NCBI GenBank assembly: GCA_041395505.1
Contig: JAWLAG010000001.1
Location: forward strand, 2,356,001-2,420,000
DNA length: 64,000 nucleotides
DNA from: Steroidobacteraceae bacterium
GTDB lineage: Bacteria > Pseudomonadota > Gammaproteobacteria > Steroidobacterales > Steroidobacteraceae
Direction: 5' to 3'
The first letter of the stretch is position 1, and each line of letters opens with the position of its first letter. Below are positions 37,022 to 45,531 of the stretch, in pieces. A program made the position numbers and the translations under genes. The notes under the pieces were generated by a model, which saw only the letters and a program-made list of their open reading frames with translations, was not told where the DNA came from and did not search any database.

Positions 37022-38230
37022 TCAGTTCCCGCCGCCAAAAATACGTCCAAGCACCTTCTTGGCCGATTTGCCGAGTTCCTTGGCCTTGTCGGTCGCGGTC
37101 GCCGGCTTTGGCTCCTGGTTTTCGTCGTTGCCCGTCGCGGCCTCATTGTCAGCGGCGCCGGTCGCGCCCGGTCGGTCGCCCGACTCGCCCGCGGCGCTGG
37201 TGCGGACCTGCGACGAGGAATCCGCATCACCTGCATTGTCGCCACCGAAATCCCGGCCTGCAAGGTACGCCGACCAGCTGCTGCAGAACTTCGTATACCG
37301 CGGATCCTGGGCCGAAAAGGTAAATCCGCGTCCCGTGCATTCCCGATCTGCAAGTGCCTGCGCGAGTGGTAATCCTTCGGATATGAGGAATTCCCAATCG
37401 CCCGCGGCCTCTGCTCCGGCTAGAAGCTTCTGGCGCACGGTATCTTCCTTGCCGAGCGTGCAGCGGCTCAAGCGACTTTGCAGTGAATCATTCTTCACAA
37501 AGCCCTTGGCGAAGGCGCGTTTGGTCTCAAGAAATCCTGCGCGTGTATTGAGCGCGGCACAGACCGCCTTGCGATCCTCCGGTCGGCCGCACATCGCGGC
37601 GCTGCCATCGGGCGAAAATGCACGCGAAAACTCGTAGGCCACGTCGCCGGGCTTCTTCTTGAGCCCACTCATGATCTGGCGGCAGTTTTCCGCGATATTG
37701 TCCTCGGCTTGTTTTTGCATCTTGTTGGCCATCGCATTGAACTTGCGAAAATCCGCATTCGCATCGCAGGCCTGCCCCAGCTTGACGCTGGTCATTTTCA
37801 TCGTCATATCGCCCTCGGCGGACGACATACGCATGGTTGTTCGGTATTTTCCTGGTCCGTCACTGACCTGCTCGAGTGATCCTTCCATCGCCTGCTCGCC
37901 CGTGCAGCGCATCTGCGCCTTGAAACCATTGGGCGAGCGCTGCACGCTCGTCAGCTCGCATTCGTCGCTCGGCATCGCAAGTGCTTCGTCCGCGTCATTG
38001 TTGGACACGCAGACCTCACGCGTCGTCGACGGAATGCTCATGCCCATCATTTCCATCGTCGTCGTCTGGCGATATTTCACGCCAGGCACAACCGCTTGGG
38101 TCAGTGCCAGGCGGCTCGCGAACAGCGCGAGGGCTGTCAGTGCCATCAGCGGCAGGGTCTTGCGCGCGATGATTAGGGTTTCTGATCGAATGAGGGCGGC
38201 TATCGCTGCCCTGCGCACGGTACTTCTCAT
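37022..38230 (-). CDS. DUF3617-like exported protein
   Basis: About 402 residues, starting at ATG 38230 with AGGAG nine bases upstream (an ATG at 38284 lacks a ribosome site). A hydrophobic segment near 28-45 ends at LALTQAVVPG. VKYRQTTTMEMMGMSIPSTT with CVS and CELTSVQRS, then YRTTMRMSSAEGDMTMKMTS, is the DUF3617 pattern (Met-rich, paired Cys). The C-terminal 80 residues are low-complexity, acidic, then basic. Function unknown; it precedes the carboxypeptidase gene by 10 bases. Confidence 0.7.
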   Translation of the reverse strand: MRSTVRRAAIAALIRSETLIIARKTLPLMALTALALFASRLALTQAVVPGVKYRQTTTMEMMGMSIPSTTREVCVSNNDADEALAMPSDECELTSVQRSPNGFKAQMRCTGEQAMEGSLEQVSDGPGKYRTTMRMSSAEGDMTMKMTSVKLGQACDANADFRKFNAMANKMQKQAEDNIAENCRQIMSGLKKKPGDVAYEFSRAFSPDGSAAMCGRPEDRKAVCAALNTRAGFLETKRAFAKGFVKNDSLQSRLSRCTLGKEDTVRQKLLAGAEAAGDWEFLISEGLPLAQALADRECTGRGFTFSAQDPRYTKFCSSWSAYLAGRDFGGDNAGDADSSSQVRTSAAGESGDRPGATGAADNEAATGNDENQEPKPATATDKAKELGKSAKKVLGRIFGGGN

Positions 38231-38400
38231 GCTTCTTGGCTCCTGGATGCCCATGGTTTGCATTGAACGATGCACAGGTCGCAAGTGTCCGCGAAGTCGA
38301 TGCCCTGTCGCGTCCCCAATTCAAGTGACGCCAAAGGTTCGGTGCCGCGACCCAACGTGGTGATACCACGCCGTAGCGGCCATTGCGTTAAGATCACGGC

Positions 38401-39078
38401 GTGAGTGCAATTCCGCCGGAAGTCGAACTGCGCGACGCGCTGCGCGTCATGATCGTCGAAGACGATGTGCGTTTCGCCGACCGCTTTCGCGCCGCACTGG
38501 CCCGATCACCCGTCATCCAGTTACTCGCTATTCACGCAAGCTGCGCGGTCGCAGTCGAAGCACTCCGGAGGCAGGCACCCGACATCCTGCTGGTCGATCT
38601 TGGACTGCCGGACGCCAGCGGCCTCGAGGTCATTCGCGAGTGCAATCGCCTGCATCCGCAGTGCGACGTCATGGTCATCACCGTATTTGGTGACGAGCAA
38701 CATGTCATTGCGGCCATAGAGGCGGGCGCAACAGGCTATCTATTGAAAGACGCGCTGCCGGATGACCTGATCAGCCAGATCGTTGCACTCAGGCAAGGCG
38801 GAAGCCCGATCAGCCCATTGATCGCGCGGCAGCTATTGCGTCGCGCCCGGCCAGCTGCTGCCAACGACCCTGGAACCGCCAGTCTGTTGTCAAGCCGTGA
38901 GCAGCGGGTACTCGAGCTGATTGCCAAAGGCTATTCGTTCGTGGAAATTGCCCGGCTGTTGAGCATTTCTCCGCATACAGTGATGACTTTCGTGAAACGG
39001 GTTTATCGCAAATTGCAGGTCAATTCCAAGACCGAGGCTGTTTATGAGGCTCGCAAGATGGGCCTCCTTAGCGACTAG
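38401..39078 (+). CDS. NarL/FixJ family response regulator
   Basis: A 225-residue regulator with a GTG start. Receiver domain: acidic pocket E20 D21 D22, phospho-acceptor D66 in ILLVDLGLP, and the conserved Lys in TGYLLKDALP. The C-terminal LuxR helix-turn-helix is LLSSREQRVLELIAKGYSF with IARLLSISPHTVMTFVKRVY. It overlaps the histidine kinase gene by 35 bases, so the pair is one operon with regulator first. Targets are unknown. Confidence 0.9.
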   Translation: MSAIPPEVELRDALRVMIVEDDVRFADRFRAALARSPVIQLLAIHASCAVAVEALRRQAPDILLVDLGLPDASGLEVIRECNRLHPQCDVMVITVFGDEQHVIAAIEAGATGYLLKDALPDDLISQIVALRQGGSPISPLIARQLLRRARPAAANDPGTASLLSSREQRVLELIAKGYSFVEIARLLSISPHTVMTFVKRVYRKLQVNSKTEAVYEARKMGLLSD

Positions 39079-40921
39079 CCTGCTGTTGCCGGTCGCCTTG
39101 CTTGGCTGCGCCGGCAGGGGTCCGGACTACACCAGGGTAACCCGTGCCGAGCGCGCCTATGAGTCGCCGTCGACAGCCGCAAACGCGCCACTGCCCGACT
39201 CGATTCCAGCCTCGTTACGCTGGGAAACCGTCACGCTCCCCATGCAGGATACGAGCATCAGGCGCTTCGATCGGATCGACACCGTCAGGCTGTGGCTGCG
39301 TCTTGATCTGTCCGGCTTGAAATCAGTCGGCGAGGAGCCGCTCGCCGTCGCTTTCAGTGCGTTTCAACCCTCGGGCTTCCACGCCGTGCTTTTCGTCAAT
39401 GGTGTACGAGAAACAGAAACCGACTCCAGCCGCTCCAATTACTGGAATCAACCTCAGCTGCTGCCGGTCCCACGCCGGAGTGCGACGGGACCTATCGACC
39501 TCGTACTGGCTGTCGATTGCAGTGTTGGCGTCATGGGATGCAGCGCGCCATCCTTCATGGTCGGATCGCTGAGTGCGGTAACTTCCTGGTATGAGCTTCA
39601 GCAATTCCTGCGTGTGGACATCTCCAAGATCGCGAGCATGGCCATGTTGGCCATCGGTGCCTTCGCGATGCTGTTCTGGGTGCGTGGCCGTCACGATTCG
39701 GCGTTCTTGTTGTTTGCGGTTGCATCACTGCTGTGGACACTTCGGAGCCTGCACTATCACTTGCCCAACTACCCGCAGCCCCAGTGGCTGTTCTGGTGGC
39801 TCACGGTCAGTTCGCTGAATTGGCTGTGTTTTGTCGTATATCTGTTTGCTATCCGCCTGCGTGGCGAAAGTCGGCCGCGCACCGAACGCGCACTCGCCAT
39901 GGTTGCCGTTGTCCTGACATTACTGCGCCTGCCGGTGCTGCCGCTCGTCGAGTGGTGGCAGGAACAGCTGGTCTATGCGGCCCAGGCGATGACCTCGCTC
40001 CTGATCACCCTGATGTTGACCGTCGACGCATTTCGCGTGCGCACTCGCGAGCAAATGGCCTTGAGCATGGCGCTTTGGATCAGCCTGGCCTTTGGCATCC
40101 ATGATGAGTTGCTCGATGGCGGGCTCATCAACATGGAAAGCGTCTTCTGGCTGCCGTTTGCCGCGGCGCCCATTTTCGGTGCTTTCATCTACGCCCTTGC
40201 GAGGCGCTACAGTGCCGCTGTCGAAACCGCAGAATCACTGAACGCTTCGCTTGAGACAACGCTCGCGGCCCGGCAGGCAGAACTCGCGCAGAGCTATGAG
40301 CGACTCAGCCAGTTCGAGCGCGATAGCGCAAGGGATGCCGAGCGGCAGCGATTGATGCGGGAAATGCACGACGGACTTGGCTCGACGCTGGTAAGCACGC
40401 TGGTCGCCGCGGAACGCCCCGAGACAGACCATGCCCAGATCGTCGATTTGCTGCGGGACGCTGTCGGCGAGCTACGCCTATTGATCGACTCGACGGATCT
40501 GGCTGATGACGACCTGGAAACGGCGCTTGGCAATCTACGGTACCGACTCGCTGCGCGAGTCGCACAGCTTGGTATCGCAATCGAGTGGCATATGGACAAC
40601 CTGCCGGCACTGCCCTGGCTGGACGCGGCCTCGATTCTGCAAGTATTGCGCATCGTGCAGGAATCCGTCGCGAACGCGATCAAGCATTCGGGCGCGTCGG
40701 TCATTCGCATCGAGACGCGGGCGAACGAGCACATCTGCATCACCATCAGCGACAATGGCCGCGGCTTTGACGTTGCAGCGACGGAACAAGCGCCAGCGGG
40801 CAGAGGCCTCGCGAATCTTCGATACCGTGCGCGTCAGCTGAATGCCCATCTGGACATCTGCTCGTCAGGCAGCGGCAGTACCCTGCGACTGATGCTCCCG
40901 ACCGGGATTCGAAGCACGTAA
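39044..40921 (+). CDS. Sensor histidine kinase (HisKA_3) with lipoprotein-like N-terminus and 7TM-type sensor
   Basis: A 625-residue protein. Residues 1-21 look like a type II signal (LLLPVALLGC), followed by a periplasmic domain of about 150 residues, about seven membrane helices (185-385), a coiled coil (395-430) and a NarX-type kinase core. The phospho-His is in LMREMHDGLGSTLVS (about 442), and the ATPase domain has SVANAIKHSGAS and ISDNGRGFD. The overall form fits 7TMR-DISM sensor kinases. Signal unknown; partner is the overlapping response regulator. Confidence 0.85.
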   Translation: MRLARWASLATSLLLPVALLGCAGRGPDYTRVTRAERAYESPSTAANAPLPDSIPASLRWETVTLPMQDTSIRRFDRIDTVRLWLRLDLSGLKSVGEEPLAVAFSAFQPSGFHAVLFVNGVRETETDSSRSNYWNQPQLLPVPRRSATGPIDLVLAVDCSVGVMGCSAPSFMVGSLSAVTSWYELQQFLRVDISKIASMAMLAIGAFAMLFWVRGRHDSAFLLFAVASLLWTLRSLHYHLPNYPQPQWLFWWLTVSSLNWLCFVVYLFAIRLRGESRPRTERALAMVAVVLTLLRLPVLPLVEWWQEQLVYAAQAMTSLLITLMLTVDAFRVRTREQMALSMALWISLAFGIHDELLDGGLINMESVFWLPFAAAPIFGAFIYALARRYSAAVETAESLNASLETTLAARQAELAQSYERLSQFERDSARDAERQRLMREMHDGLGSTLVSTLVAAERPETDHAQIVDLLRDAVGELRLLIDSTDLADDDLETALGNLRYRLAARVAQLGIAIEWHMDNLPALPWLDAASILQVLRIVQESVANAIKHSGASVIRIETRANEHICITISDNGRGFDVAATEQAPAGRGLANLRYRARQLNAHLDICSSGSGSTLRLMLPTGIRST

Positions 40922-40979
40922 CAAAGGCCCGGCTGATTCCTGTTAACGTAGACCAGGTTCCATCCAGAAAGGCCCTGCC

Positions 40980-41489
40980 ATGAGACTCATGCTCGTTCTC
41001 GTTCTGCTTTCACCAGCATTCACATTCGCGACCGACCCGCCTGCTACCGACGACTCGATCCGCCAGCTCATCGAGATCACCGAAGCGAGCAAGATGATGG
41101 ATGCGACCTACTCGCAGGTTGATGCCATGATGCAGAACTCGATGAAGGAAGCCGCCGGTGGGGCGACATTCACTCCGCAGCAGCAGAAAATCCTTGACGA
41201 CATGCGGGGCCAAGTGATGGCCGTGCTGCAGGATGAAATGCGCTGGGACAACATTGAGCCGTATATTATTTCAATCTACAAGCAGACATTCAGCGAAGAG
41301 GAAGTTCAGGGACTGCTCGACTTCTATCGATCCAAAGCGGGACAGGCGATGATCAGGAAAATGCCGACCCTTATGCAGGGCACGATGAACATGATCCAGG
41401 ACCAGATGGGTCGACTCATGCCGAGACTGCGCGAGATTCAGGACGATACGACTCGACGGCTGAAATCCTGCTGCACCGACGATTCCTAG
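40980..41489 (+). CDS. DUF2059 exported protein
   Basis: A 169-residue protein with a signal peptide (ends near FTFATDPP), preceded by AGAAAGG. IRQLIEITEASKMMDATYSQ and the helical FSEEEVQGLLDFYRSKAGQA with MPTLMQ match the DUF2059 domain. It is all-alpha and probably periplasmic. Family function is not established. It has its own 58-base upstream gap after the kinase gene and may be independently expressed. Confidence 0.85.
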   Translation: MRLMLVLVLLSPAFTFATDPPATDDSIRQLIEITEASKMMDATYSQVDAMMQNSMKEAAGGATFTPQQQKILDDMRGQVMAVLQDEMRWDNIEPYIISIYKQTFSEEEVQGLLDFYRSKAGQAMIRKMPTLMQGTMNMIQDQMGRLMPRLREIQDDTTRRLKSCCTDDS

Positions 41490-41535
41490 TGGCTAGCGGC
41501 ACTTCCCGGCTCCCCAAACCCGGCGGTCGCGGCCA

Positions 41536-42264
41536 ATGAAGCTTTGCGCAGCGCAGATTGCGCCACAAGCCGGGCGAGTCGACCTCAATCTGAACAAACA
41601 TCTGGCTGCCATCGATCAGGCGATTTCCCACGGCGCCAAATTTGTTCTTTTTCCGGAACTGTCCCTGACCGGCTACGAACCAACCCTTGCCAGCGATCTT
41701 GCGCTGGCTCCGTCCGATCCTTGCCTAGATGTCTTTCAGGGGCGCGCTGACGATACCGCCGTTGCGATAGCGCTCGGCGTGCCGCTGCGCTCATCCGCCG
41801 GCATTCAGATCGGTATGATGGTGTTCCGGCCCCGGTTGCCACGCGCAAGCTACGCCAAGCAGCAGCTTCACCCTGATGAGCAGACGCACTTCGCATGCGG
41901 TGATCGGGCGCTCTGCCTACCATACTCGGAACATGTTCTTGCCCCTGCCATCTGCTACGAGTCGTTGCAGGCCGACCACGCGGCAAGCGCCGCCCGGTTG
42001 GGCGCCGATGTGTACCTTGCGAGCGTCGCCAAGTCCGCACATGGTGTGACACAGGCTGGCGAGCACTACCCCCAGATTGCACAGCGACACGGCATGGTGG
42101 TGGTGATGGCGAATTCGATCGGCCCGTGCGACGATTTCGTCAGCGCAGGCCGATCCGCGATCTGGAATCAGCGCGGTCAAGTTGTTGCGCAACTCGAAGA
42201 GCACGCCGAGGGCCTGGTGATCTTCGACATCTCGACCGGCCGCGGAAAAGCCGTGTCGATTTGA
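41536..42264 (+). CDS. Carbon-nitrogen hydrolase (nitrilase superfamily)
   Basis: A 242-residue cytosolic hydrolase with the Glu-Lys-Cys triad: E41 in LFPELSLTGYEP, K108 in YAKQQLHPDE, and C140 in PAICYESLQ. The size and motifs fit the amidase/beta-ureidopropionase/omega-amidase branches, which cleave amide bonds in small molecules. The substrate cannot be read from the sequence. It ends 15 bases before the convergent YCII-like gene. Confidence 0.85.
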   Translation: MKLCAAQIAPQAGRVDLNLNKHLAAIDQAISHGAKFVLFPELSLTGYEPTLASDLALAPSDPCLDVFQGRADDTAVAIALGVPLRSSAGIQIGMMVFRPRLPRASYAKQQLHPDEQTHFACGDRALCLPYSEHVLAPAICYESLQADHAASAARLGADVYLASVAKSAHGVTQAGEHYPQIAQRHGMVVVMANSIGPCDDFVSAGRSAIWNQRGQVVAQLEEHAEGLVIFDISTGRGKAVSI

Positions 42265-42279
42265 AGCGCGCGCCGGTCG

Positions 42280-42594
42280 TCACATGTCCATGGCAGGCGC
42301 AATCTCAATCGAACCGCCGGACTTGAGGATTGGGCAGGCCTTGGCTTTCGCCTGCGCATCCTTGACGTCCTTCGCCTCGATGAGGCTGTAGCCGCTGGCA
42401 GGATTGGAGCCACCGTCGTTGGCGATCGACCCGTCCGACCTGACAGTCGTCGACTTGCCGACTGGATTGCCGCCATCGATCACTGCGGCACCCATGGAGC
42501 CGAACCACTTGCCCCAGTCGTCCATCACCTTCTTGGCCTGGGCTGCGTCGGCTGGCGCTTTACCACCGTGGTAGACAAAGAGATATTTGGCCAT
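42280..42594 (-). CDS. YCII-related (DGPF-like) domain protein
   Basis: A 104-residue protein with AGGAG seven bases before its ATG. YLFVYHGGKAPADAAQAKKV, then WGKWFGSMGAAVIDGGNPVG and GYSLIEAKDVKDAQAKAKAC match the dimeric alpha/beta YCII fold. Members have mostly unknown roles; some sit beside sigma factors. It is divergent from the PucR-like regulator gene with 122 bases between, which may regulate it. Confidence 0.8.
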   Translation of the reverse strand: MAKYLFVYHGGKAPADAAQAKKVMDDWGKWFGSMGAAVIDGGNPVGKSTTVRSDGSIANDGGSNPASGYSLIEAKDVKDAQAKAKACPILKSGGSIEIAPAMDM

Positions 42595-42695
42595 GTTGAT
42601 ACTCCTGGTTGAGCTGCGGAATGCCTGACCTGCTGTAGACTAATCACAATTAATCGATGGATCATCAGCCAAACTGCCGCAAAAACCGGCGTGCT

Positions 42696-42716
42696 GATTG
42701 TTAAATATTCACAATC
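42696..42716. promoter_or_regulatory. Inverted repeat abutting a start codon
   Basis: GATTGT and ACAATC form a 6-bp inverted repeat with a 9-base AT-rich centre (TAAATATTC), ending directly at the ATG of the regulator gene. There is no Shine-Dalgarno sequence in this stretch, so the TAAATA may be a -10 and the message nearly leaderless. It could be an autoregulatory operator. A related ATCACAATTAAT lies about 60 bases upstream. Confidence 0.35.
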
Positions 42717-44009
42717 ATGAACAACAATGGACCGAATCGGACCCTCGGCGCCCCGCTGACCGTACTCGCCCGGCTCGGCGTCGTGCCCCGGGCCGGGTGC
42801 AGCCTGCAATTGCGTGCCGCAAAGGCGCTTGACGAGCTCGAGCGAACCATACTCCGGGAAATCCCCAACTATTCCGCGAGCGCCAATCCACAGGTGCTCC
42901 CGGAGCTCAAGCTCCATGCAAAGGCCCACGTCGAGGAGATCTCGCGACTCCTCGGCGGTGGTCTGCCAGCGCCGCTCGAGTTCGTGAAAGCACACGCGGT
43001 GCGGCGCGCGGATCAGCACTTTCCGCTCGAATCCCTGCTGCACGCCTATCGTTGCGGCCACAAGGTGCTATCGCGGTGGATGCGCGATGCAGCGATCGAC
43101 GCGGCGCCTGGCAATGTCGAGCGAGCAGTCGCCGCCATTGCCGATTTTGCCATTGAATACACCGACCTCATCAGCACGCTGTGCGCCGCCGAGTATGTGG
43201 CGCGCACCCGCAAGATCGCCGAGGCCGAAGGAGATCGACGCACGGAACTGCTGAACCTGTTGGTCGCTGGTTACGATGAATCCGACGCGCGGGCGGCGCG
43301 TTTGATGAAACGCGCGGGATATCTCGAACAGCGGCAATCCTATTGCGTCGTGCTCGCGCAATCGACCGATCCGCTGGAAATGGAAAACCCGGGTCGCGCA
43401 CAACGTATTATCGCGGCCGTTACCGAAGCCGTGCAGGACAGTTCCGTACGAACGCTCACGGGGCTGCGTGACAACGCTGTGATTTGCATTTACTCCGACA
43501 CACGCAGAGTCTCTGGCTGGACGGCACCGCAGAGCGCGCTCGCAGAGCGAATCTCCGCCGCATTGCTGTCGCTGGGACCGGCCGTATTGATCGGCGTCAG
43601 CGCCGATGCGCCCTCGAGCGCGCATATTCCGCGCGCGGTTCACGAAGCCGGCGTGGCGCTCGATTTTGCGTCGGTTACGAACCGCGTCGTCTCATATGCC
43701 GAACTACCCATCCGCCGTCTGCTTTTGCACCGCGGGTCCGACTATGTGCAGTCTGCCCTGCCCGCCTGGAGTGGCGAAATGGCCGCAGCAGATGACAAGA
43801 CGGGCGGCGAGCTCATCCGCACATTACGCGCGCTCGCGGATGCCAATCTCAATGTGCAGCAAGCGGGGCGGCGATTGGCGCTGCATGCCAACACCGTGTA
43901 TGCACGTCTGCGCCGCATCGAGGAAATTACCGGACTTCGATGCCAGAGTTTTCATGATCTCAACGAGCTATTGCTGGCGGCGGACTGTCGGCCCAGCCCG
44001 GCGCCCTAG
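42717..44009 (+). CDS. PucR/CdaR-like transcriptional regulator
   Basis: A 430-residue protein. The C-terminal ADANLNVQQAGRRLALHANT with TVYARLRRIEEITG is the PucR-type helix-turn-helix (HTH_30). The central region (RRTELLNLLVAGYDESDARA and the following GGDEF-like fold) and an N-terminal helical domain with RRADQHFPLESLLHAYRCG match RsbT/CdaR-like regulators. It probably senses a small metabolite; the divergent YCII-like gene is the nearest candidate target. Start as in the annotation is the first ATG. Confidence 0.8.
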   Translation: MNNNGPNRTLGAPLTVLARLGVVPRAGCSLQLRAAKALDELERTILREIPNYSASANPQVLPELKLHAKAHVEEISRLLGGGLPAPLEFVKAHAVRRADQHFPLESLLHAYRCGHKVLSRWMRDAAIDAAPGNVERAVAAIADFAIEYTDLISTLCAAEYVARTRKIAEAEGDRRTELLNLLVAGYDESDARAARLMKRAGYLEQRQSYCVVLAQSTDPLEMENPGRAQRIIAAVTEAVQDSSVRTLTGLRDNAVICIYSDTRRVSGWTAPQSALAERISAALLSLGPAVLIGVSADAPSSAHIPRAVHEAGVALDFASVTNRVVSYAELPIRRLLLHRGSDYVQSALPAWSGEMAAADDKTGGELIRTLRALADANLNVQQAGRRLALHANTVYARLRRIEEITGLRCQSFHDLNELLLAADCRPSPAP

Positions 44010-44029
44010 ATGGCGGTTGCCCGTCCGCC

Positions 44030-44554
44030 TCACTGGCCGCCGGACAGCAACTCCCCCAGTGCGTAAAGCGTCTTCTGCGGAAATTGCTCGAGAGGATAGT
44101 AATTCGTGATGATCTCAAGGGCTCGGTCTTTGGAACGAATGTTGAGATGCCGCAAAAGATACCGGACATCATCCTCGTCGTGAAACTCGGCACCGAGGCG
44201 CATTGCGAGGCATTTCATCGCGAGCATGTACTCAGGCTGCGCGACCATGATGCGCAAGTGATCGAGCTCGAGAAACAGGGCAAACTCCCCACGTTGGCTC
44301 AAGTACCCTTTCACGCCGTCATTGAGCCAATGCGAATCGATTCGAGCCCGAGCGGCCACCCGAGCCGCCGCTTCGCGCACCTCCCGCGTCGGCCGAAACA
44401 GCGCGTCCACGTCCTGCGTGGAGGGGCGGGCCGAATAGGCAAGGCACATGACTGCGCCACCGACCAGGAATAATTCGCCCCGGATTTCGCTCCTCCCCAA
44501 CTCCTCGCTCAGTTGGTCGAATAGGCGTCGCAAATCGGAGGACTTGAGGGTCAC
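44030..44554 (-). CDS. DUF6036-like nucleotidyltransferase, candidate toxin of a TA pair
   Basis: A 174-residue protein starting at GTG 44554 in a GTGA overlap with the upstream RHH gene. ELFLVGGAVMCLAYSARPST is followed by QDVDALF: the GG motif (32-33) and the two Asp (48, 50) of the Pol-beta nucleotidyltransferase fold. The C-terminal half has YMLAMKCLAMR and DEDDVRYLL, as in AbiEii/DUF6036-type proteins. Known relatives act as toxins that modify tRNA or as MNT-like partners. A TA role is inferred from the coupling and the operator upstream. Confidence 0.7.
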   Translation of the reverse strand: MTLKSSDLRRLFDQLSEELGRSEIRGELFLVGGAVMCLAYSARPSTQDVDALFRPTREVREAAARVAARARIDSHWLNDGVKGYLSQRGEFALFLELDHLRIMVAQPEYMLAMKCLAMRLGAEFHDEDDVRYLLRHLNIRSKDRALEIITNYYPLEQFPQKTLYALGELLSGGQ

Positions 44555-45042
44555 ACCCGATCGCCCAAGGACGAATCGACAAATATATTGCGGCCTCTGA
44601 ATGGCGCTGGCGACTGCGTCAACAAATACAGTCGAAGGCTCTGCAAGCCGCTCGCGAAGAAAGGTTCGGCTAACGGTTCGATGGAACCCAGCCACTGGGG
44701 CAAGGGCACGTTTTTTCGTTGACAGGCAGACTCGACCAGTGCGGCCACGTAGTTTGCGACAAAAGAACTCATTTTCCCCGCGGGCAATACCGCGACTGCA
44801 TCCATGAGCTCGAGAGCTGATAGCCCGGACAAGAAGGAGTTGAGCTCAGCGAGAGCAAACCGTGCCGAATCGTCCTGTCGGCAAGCGCCAACGTGGTTCG
44901 CAAATTGCGCCGCCGGCGAGGACAAAACTCTCTCGAGTACATAGGCCGACATGTCGAGACCTGCGTCTTTTGCGAGTCGCTGAATTGCGGCCTTCTCGGC
45001 GGCGGTCACCCGAATCTGCAGCTGAGCGGATTTCGGCTTCAT
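44551..45042 (-). CDS. Ribbon-helix-helix protein, candidate antitoxin/autoregulator
   Basis: A 163-residue protein starting at ATG 45042. The N-terminal QLQIRVTAAEKAAIQRLAKD and GLDMSAYVLERVL form a ribbon-helix-helix domain like DUF1778/MobC/CopG proteins. The rest is helical with a Cys and no recognised domain. The promoter just upstream would place the +1 at or next to the ATG, so the message may be leaderless. Longer in-frame sequence to 45186 has no supported start. Confidence 0.7.
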   Translation of the reverse strand: MKPKSAQLQIRVTAAEKAAIQRLAKDAGLDMSAYVLERVLSSPAAQFANHVGACRQDDSARFALAELNSFLSGLSALELMDAVAVLPAGKMSSFVANYVAALVESACQRKNVPLPQWLGSIEPLAEPFFASGLQSLRLYLLTQSPAPFRGRNIFVDSSLGDRV

Positions 45043-45049
45043 ACTGACA

Positions 45050-45093
45050 AGGCTAGTCGACCCAAGGACAAATGTCAATACATATGTATTGAC
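45050..45093 (-). promoter_or_regulatory. Promoter with perfect 20-bp palindromic operator
   Basis: GTCAATACATATGTATTGAC at 45074-45093 is a perfect palindrome. On the minus strand its end gives the -35 TTGACA (45073-45078); 17 bases later TAGCCT (45050-45055) is a reasonable -10. The +1 would fall at about 45043. A repressor bound here, most simply the RHH protein, would cover the -35. Confidence 0.7.
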
Positions 45094-45261
45094 GCGCCTG
45101 TTGATGACCGCATCGGAGGACAGGCGGAGACGATGGTATTGCCCGGCGCTTCGCTGAAATTTTGCACGGCTGCCTTCATGCAACATGTCGGCCGACTCAA
45201 CAATTCAGGGCGCGCCTTGGGTTCGTCCACACACCCAGCCCCGAGTGGAAAAGACTCCAGT

Positions 45262-45319
45262 TGGCGGAGAGGGTGGGATTCGAACCCACGATCGGGTTGC
45301 CCCGATGCCGGTTTTCAAG
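45262..45319. repeat. attL: 58-bp copy of the tRNA-Ser 3' part
   Basis: Identical over 58 bases to 53826-53883, in the same orientation. It holds the tRNA-Ser sequence from the anticodon loop to the encoded CCA but no 5' half, so it is not a functional tRNA. It marks the far end of the integrated element. Confidence 0.92.
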
Positions 45320-45393
45320 TCGAACGAGACACGCCTACGTGAATCTCAATCGCACATAATCGCTTGAATTACCTGCAGATCAAAAATTGTATG

Positions 45394-45414
45394 AACCCCA
45401 TAAACCATGGGGTT
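45394..45414. terminator. Hairpin, possible terminator of the cargo operon
   Basis: AACCCCAT and ATGGGGTT form an 8-bp stem with a 5-base loop, followed on the plus strand by TTTTC. It lies about 120 bases beyond the last cargo gene on the minus strand, between it and attL. The T-run is short, so termination is not assured. Confidence 0.4.
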
Positions 45415-45531
45415 TTCAGGGCAACTGCAACCGAAAGTGCAACTTCGCACATCTCGCGATTCGAGCGACAAATCAGTTGTCAATGCGCTAAGACAGATCG
45501 ACTCAACTTGCAGCGAACGACATACGCCACG

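Noticed and set aside
37012..37353. Extended N-terminus for the carboxypeptidase
   Set aside because: Arg/Pro-rich, antisense-like composition, overlaps the DUF3617 gene; a normal signal peptide starts at 37011.
45262..45319. Second tRNA-Ser gene
   Set aside because: Only the 3' part is present; the sequence diverges before the 5' half, so it is an attachment-site copy.
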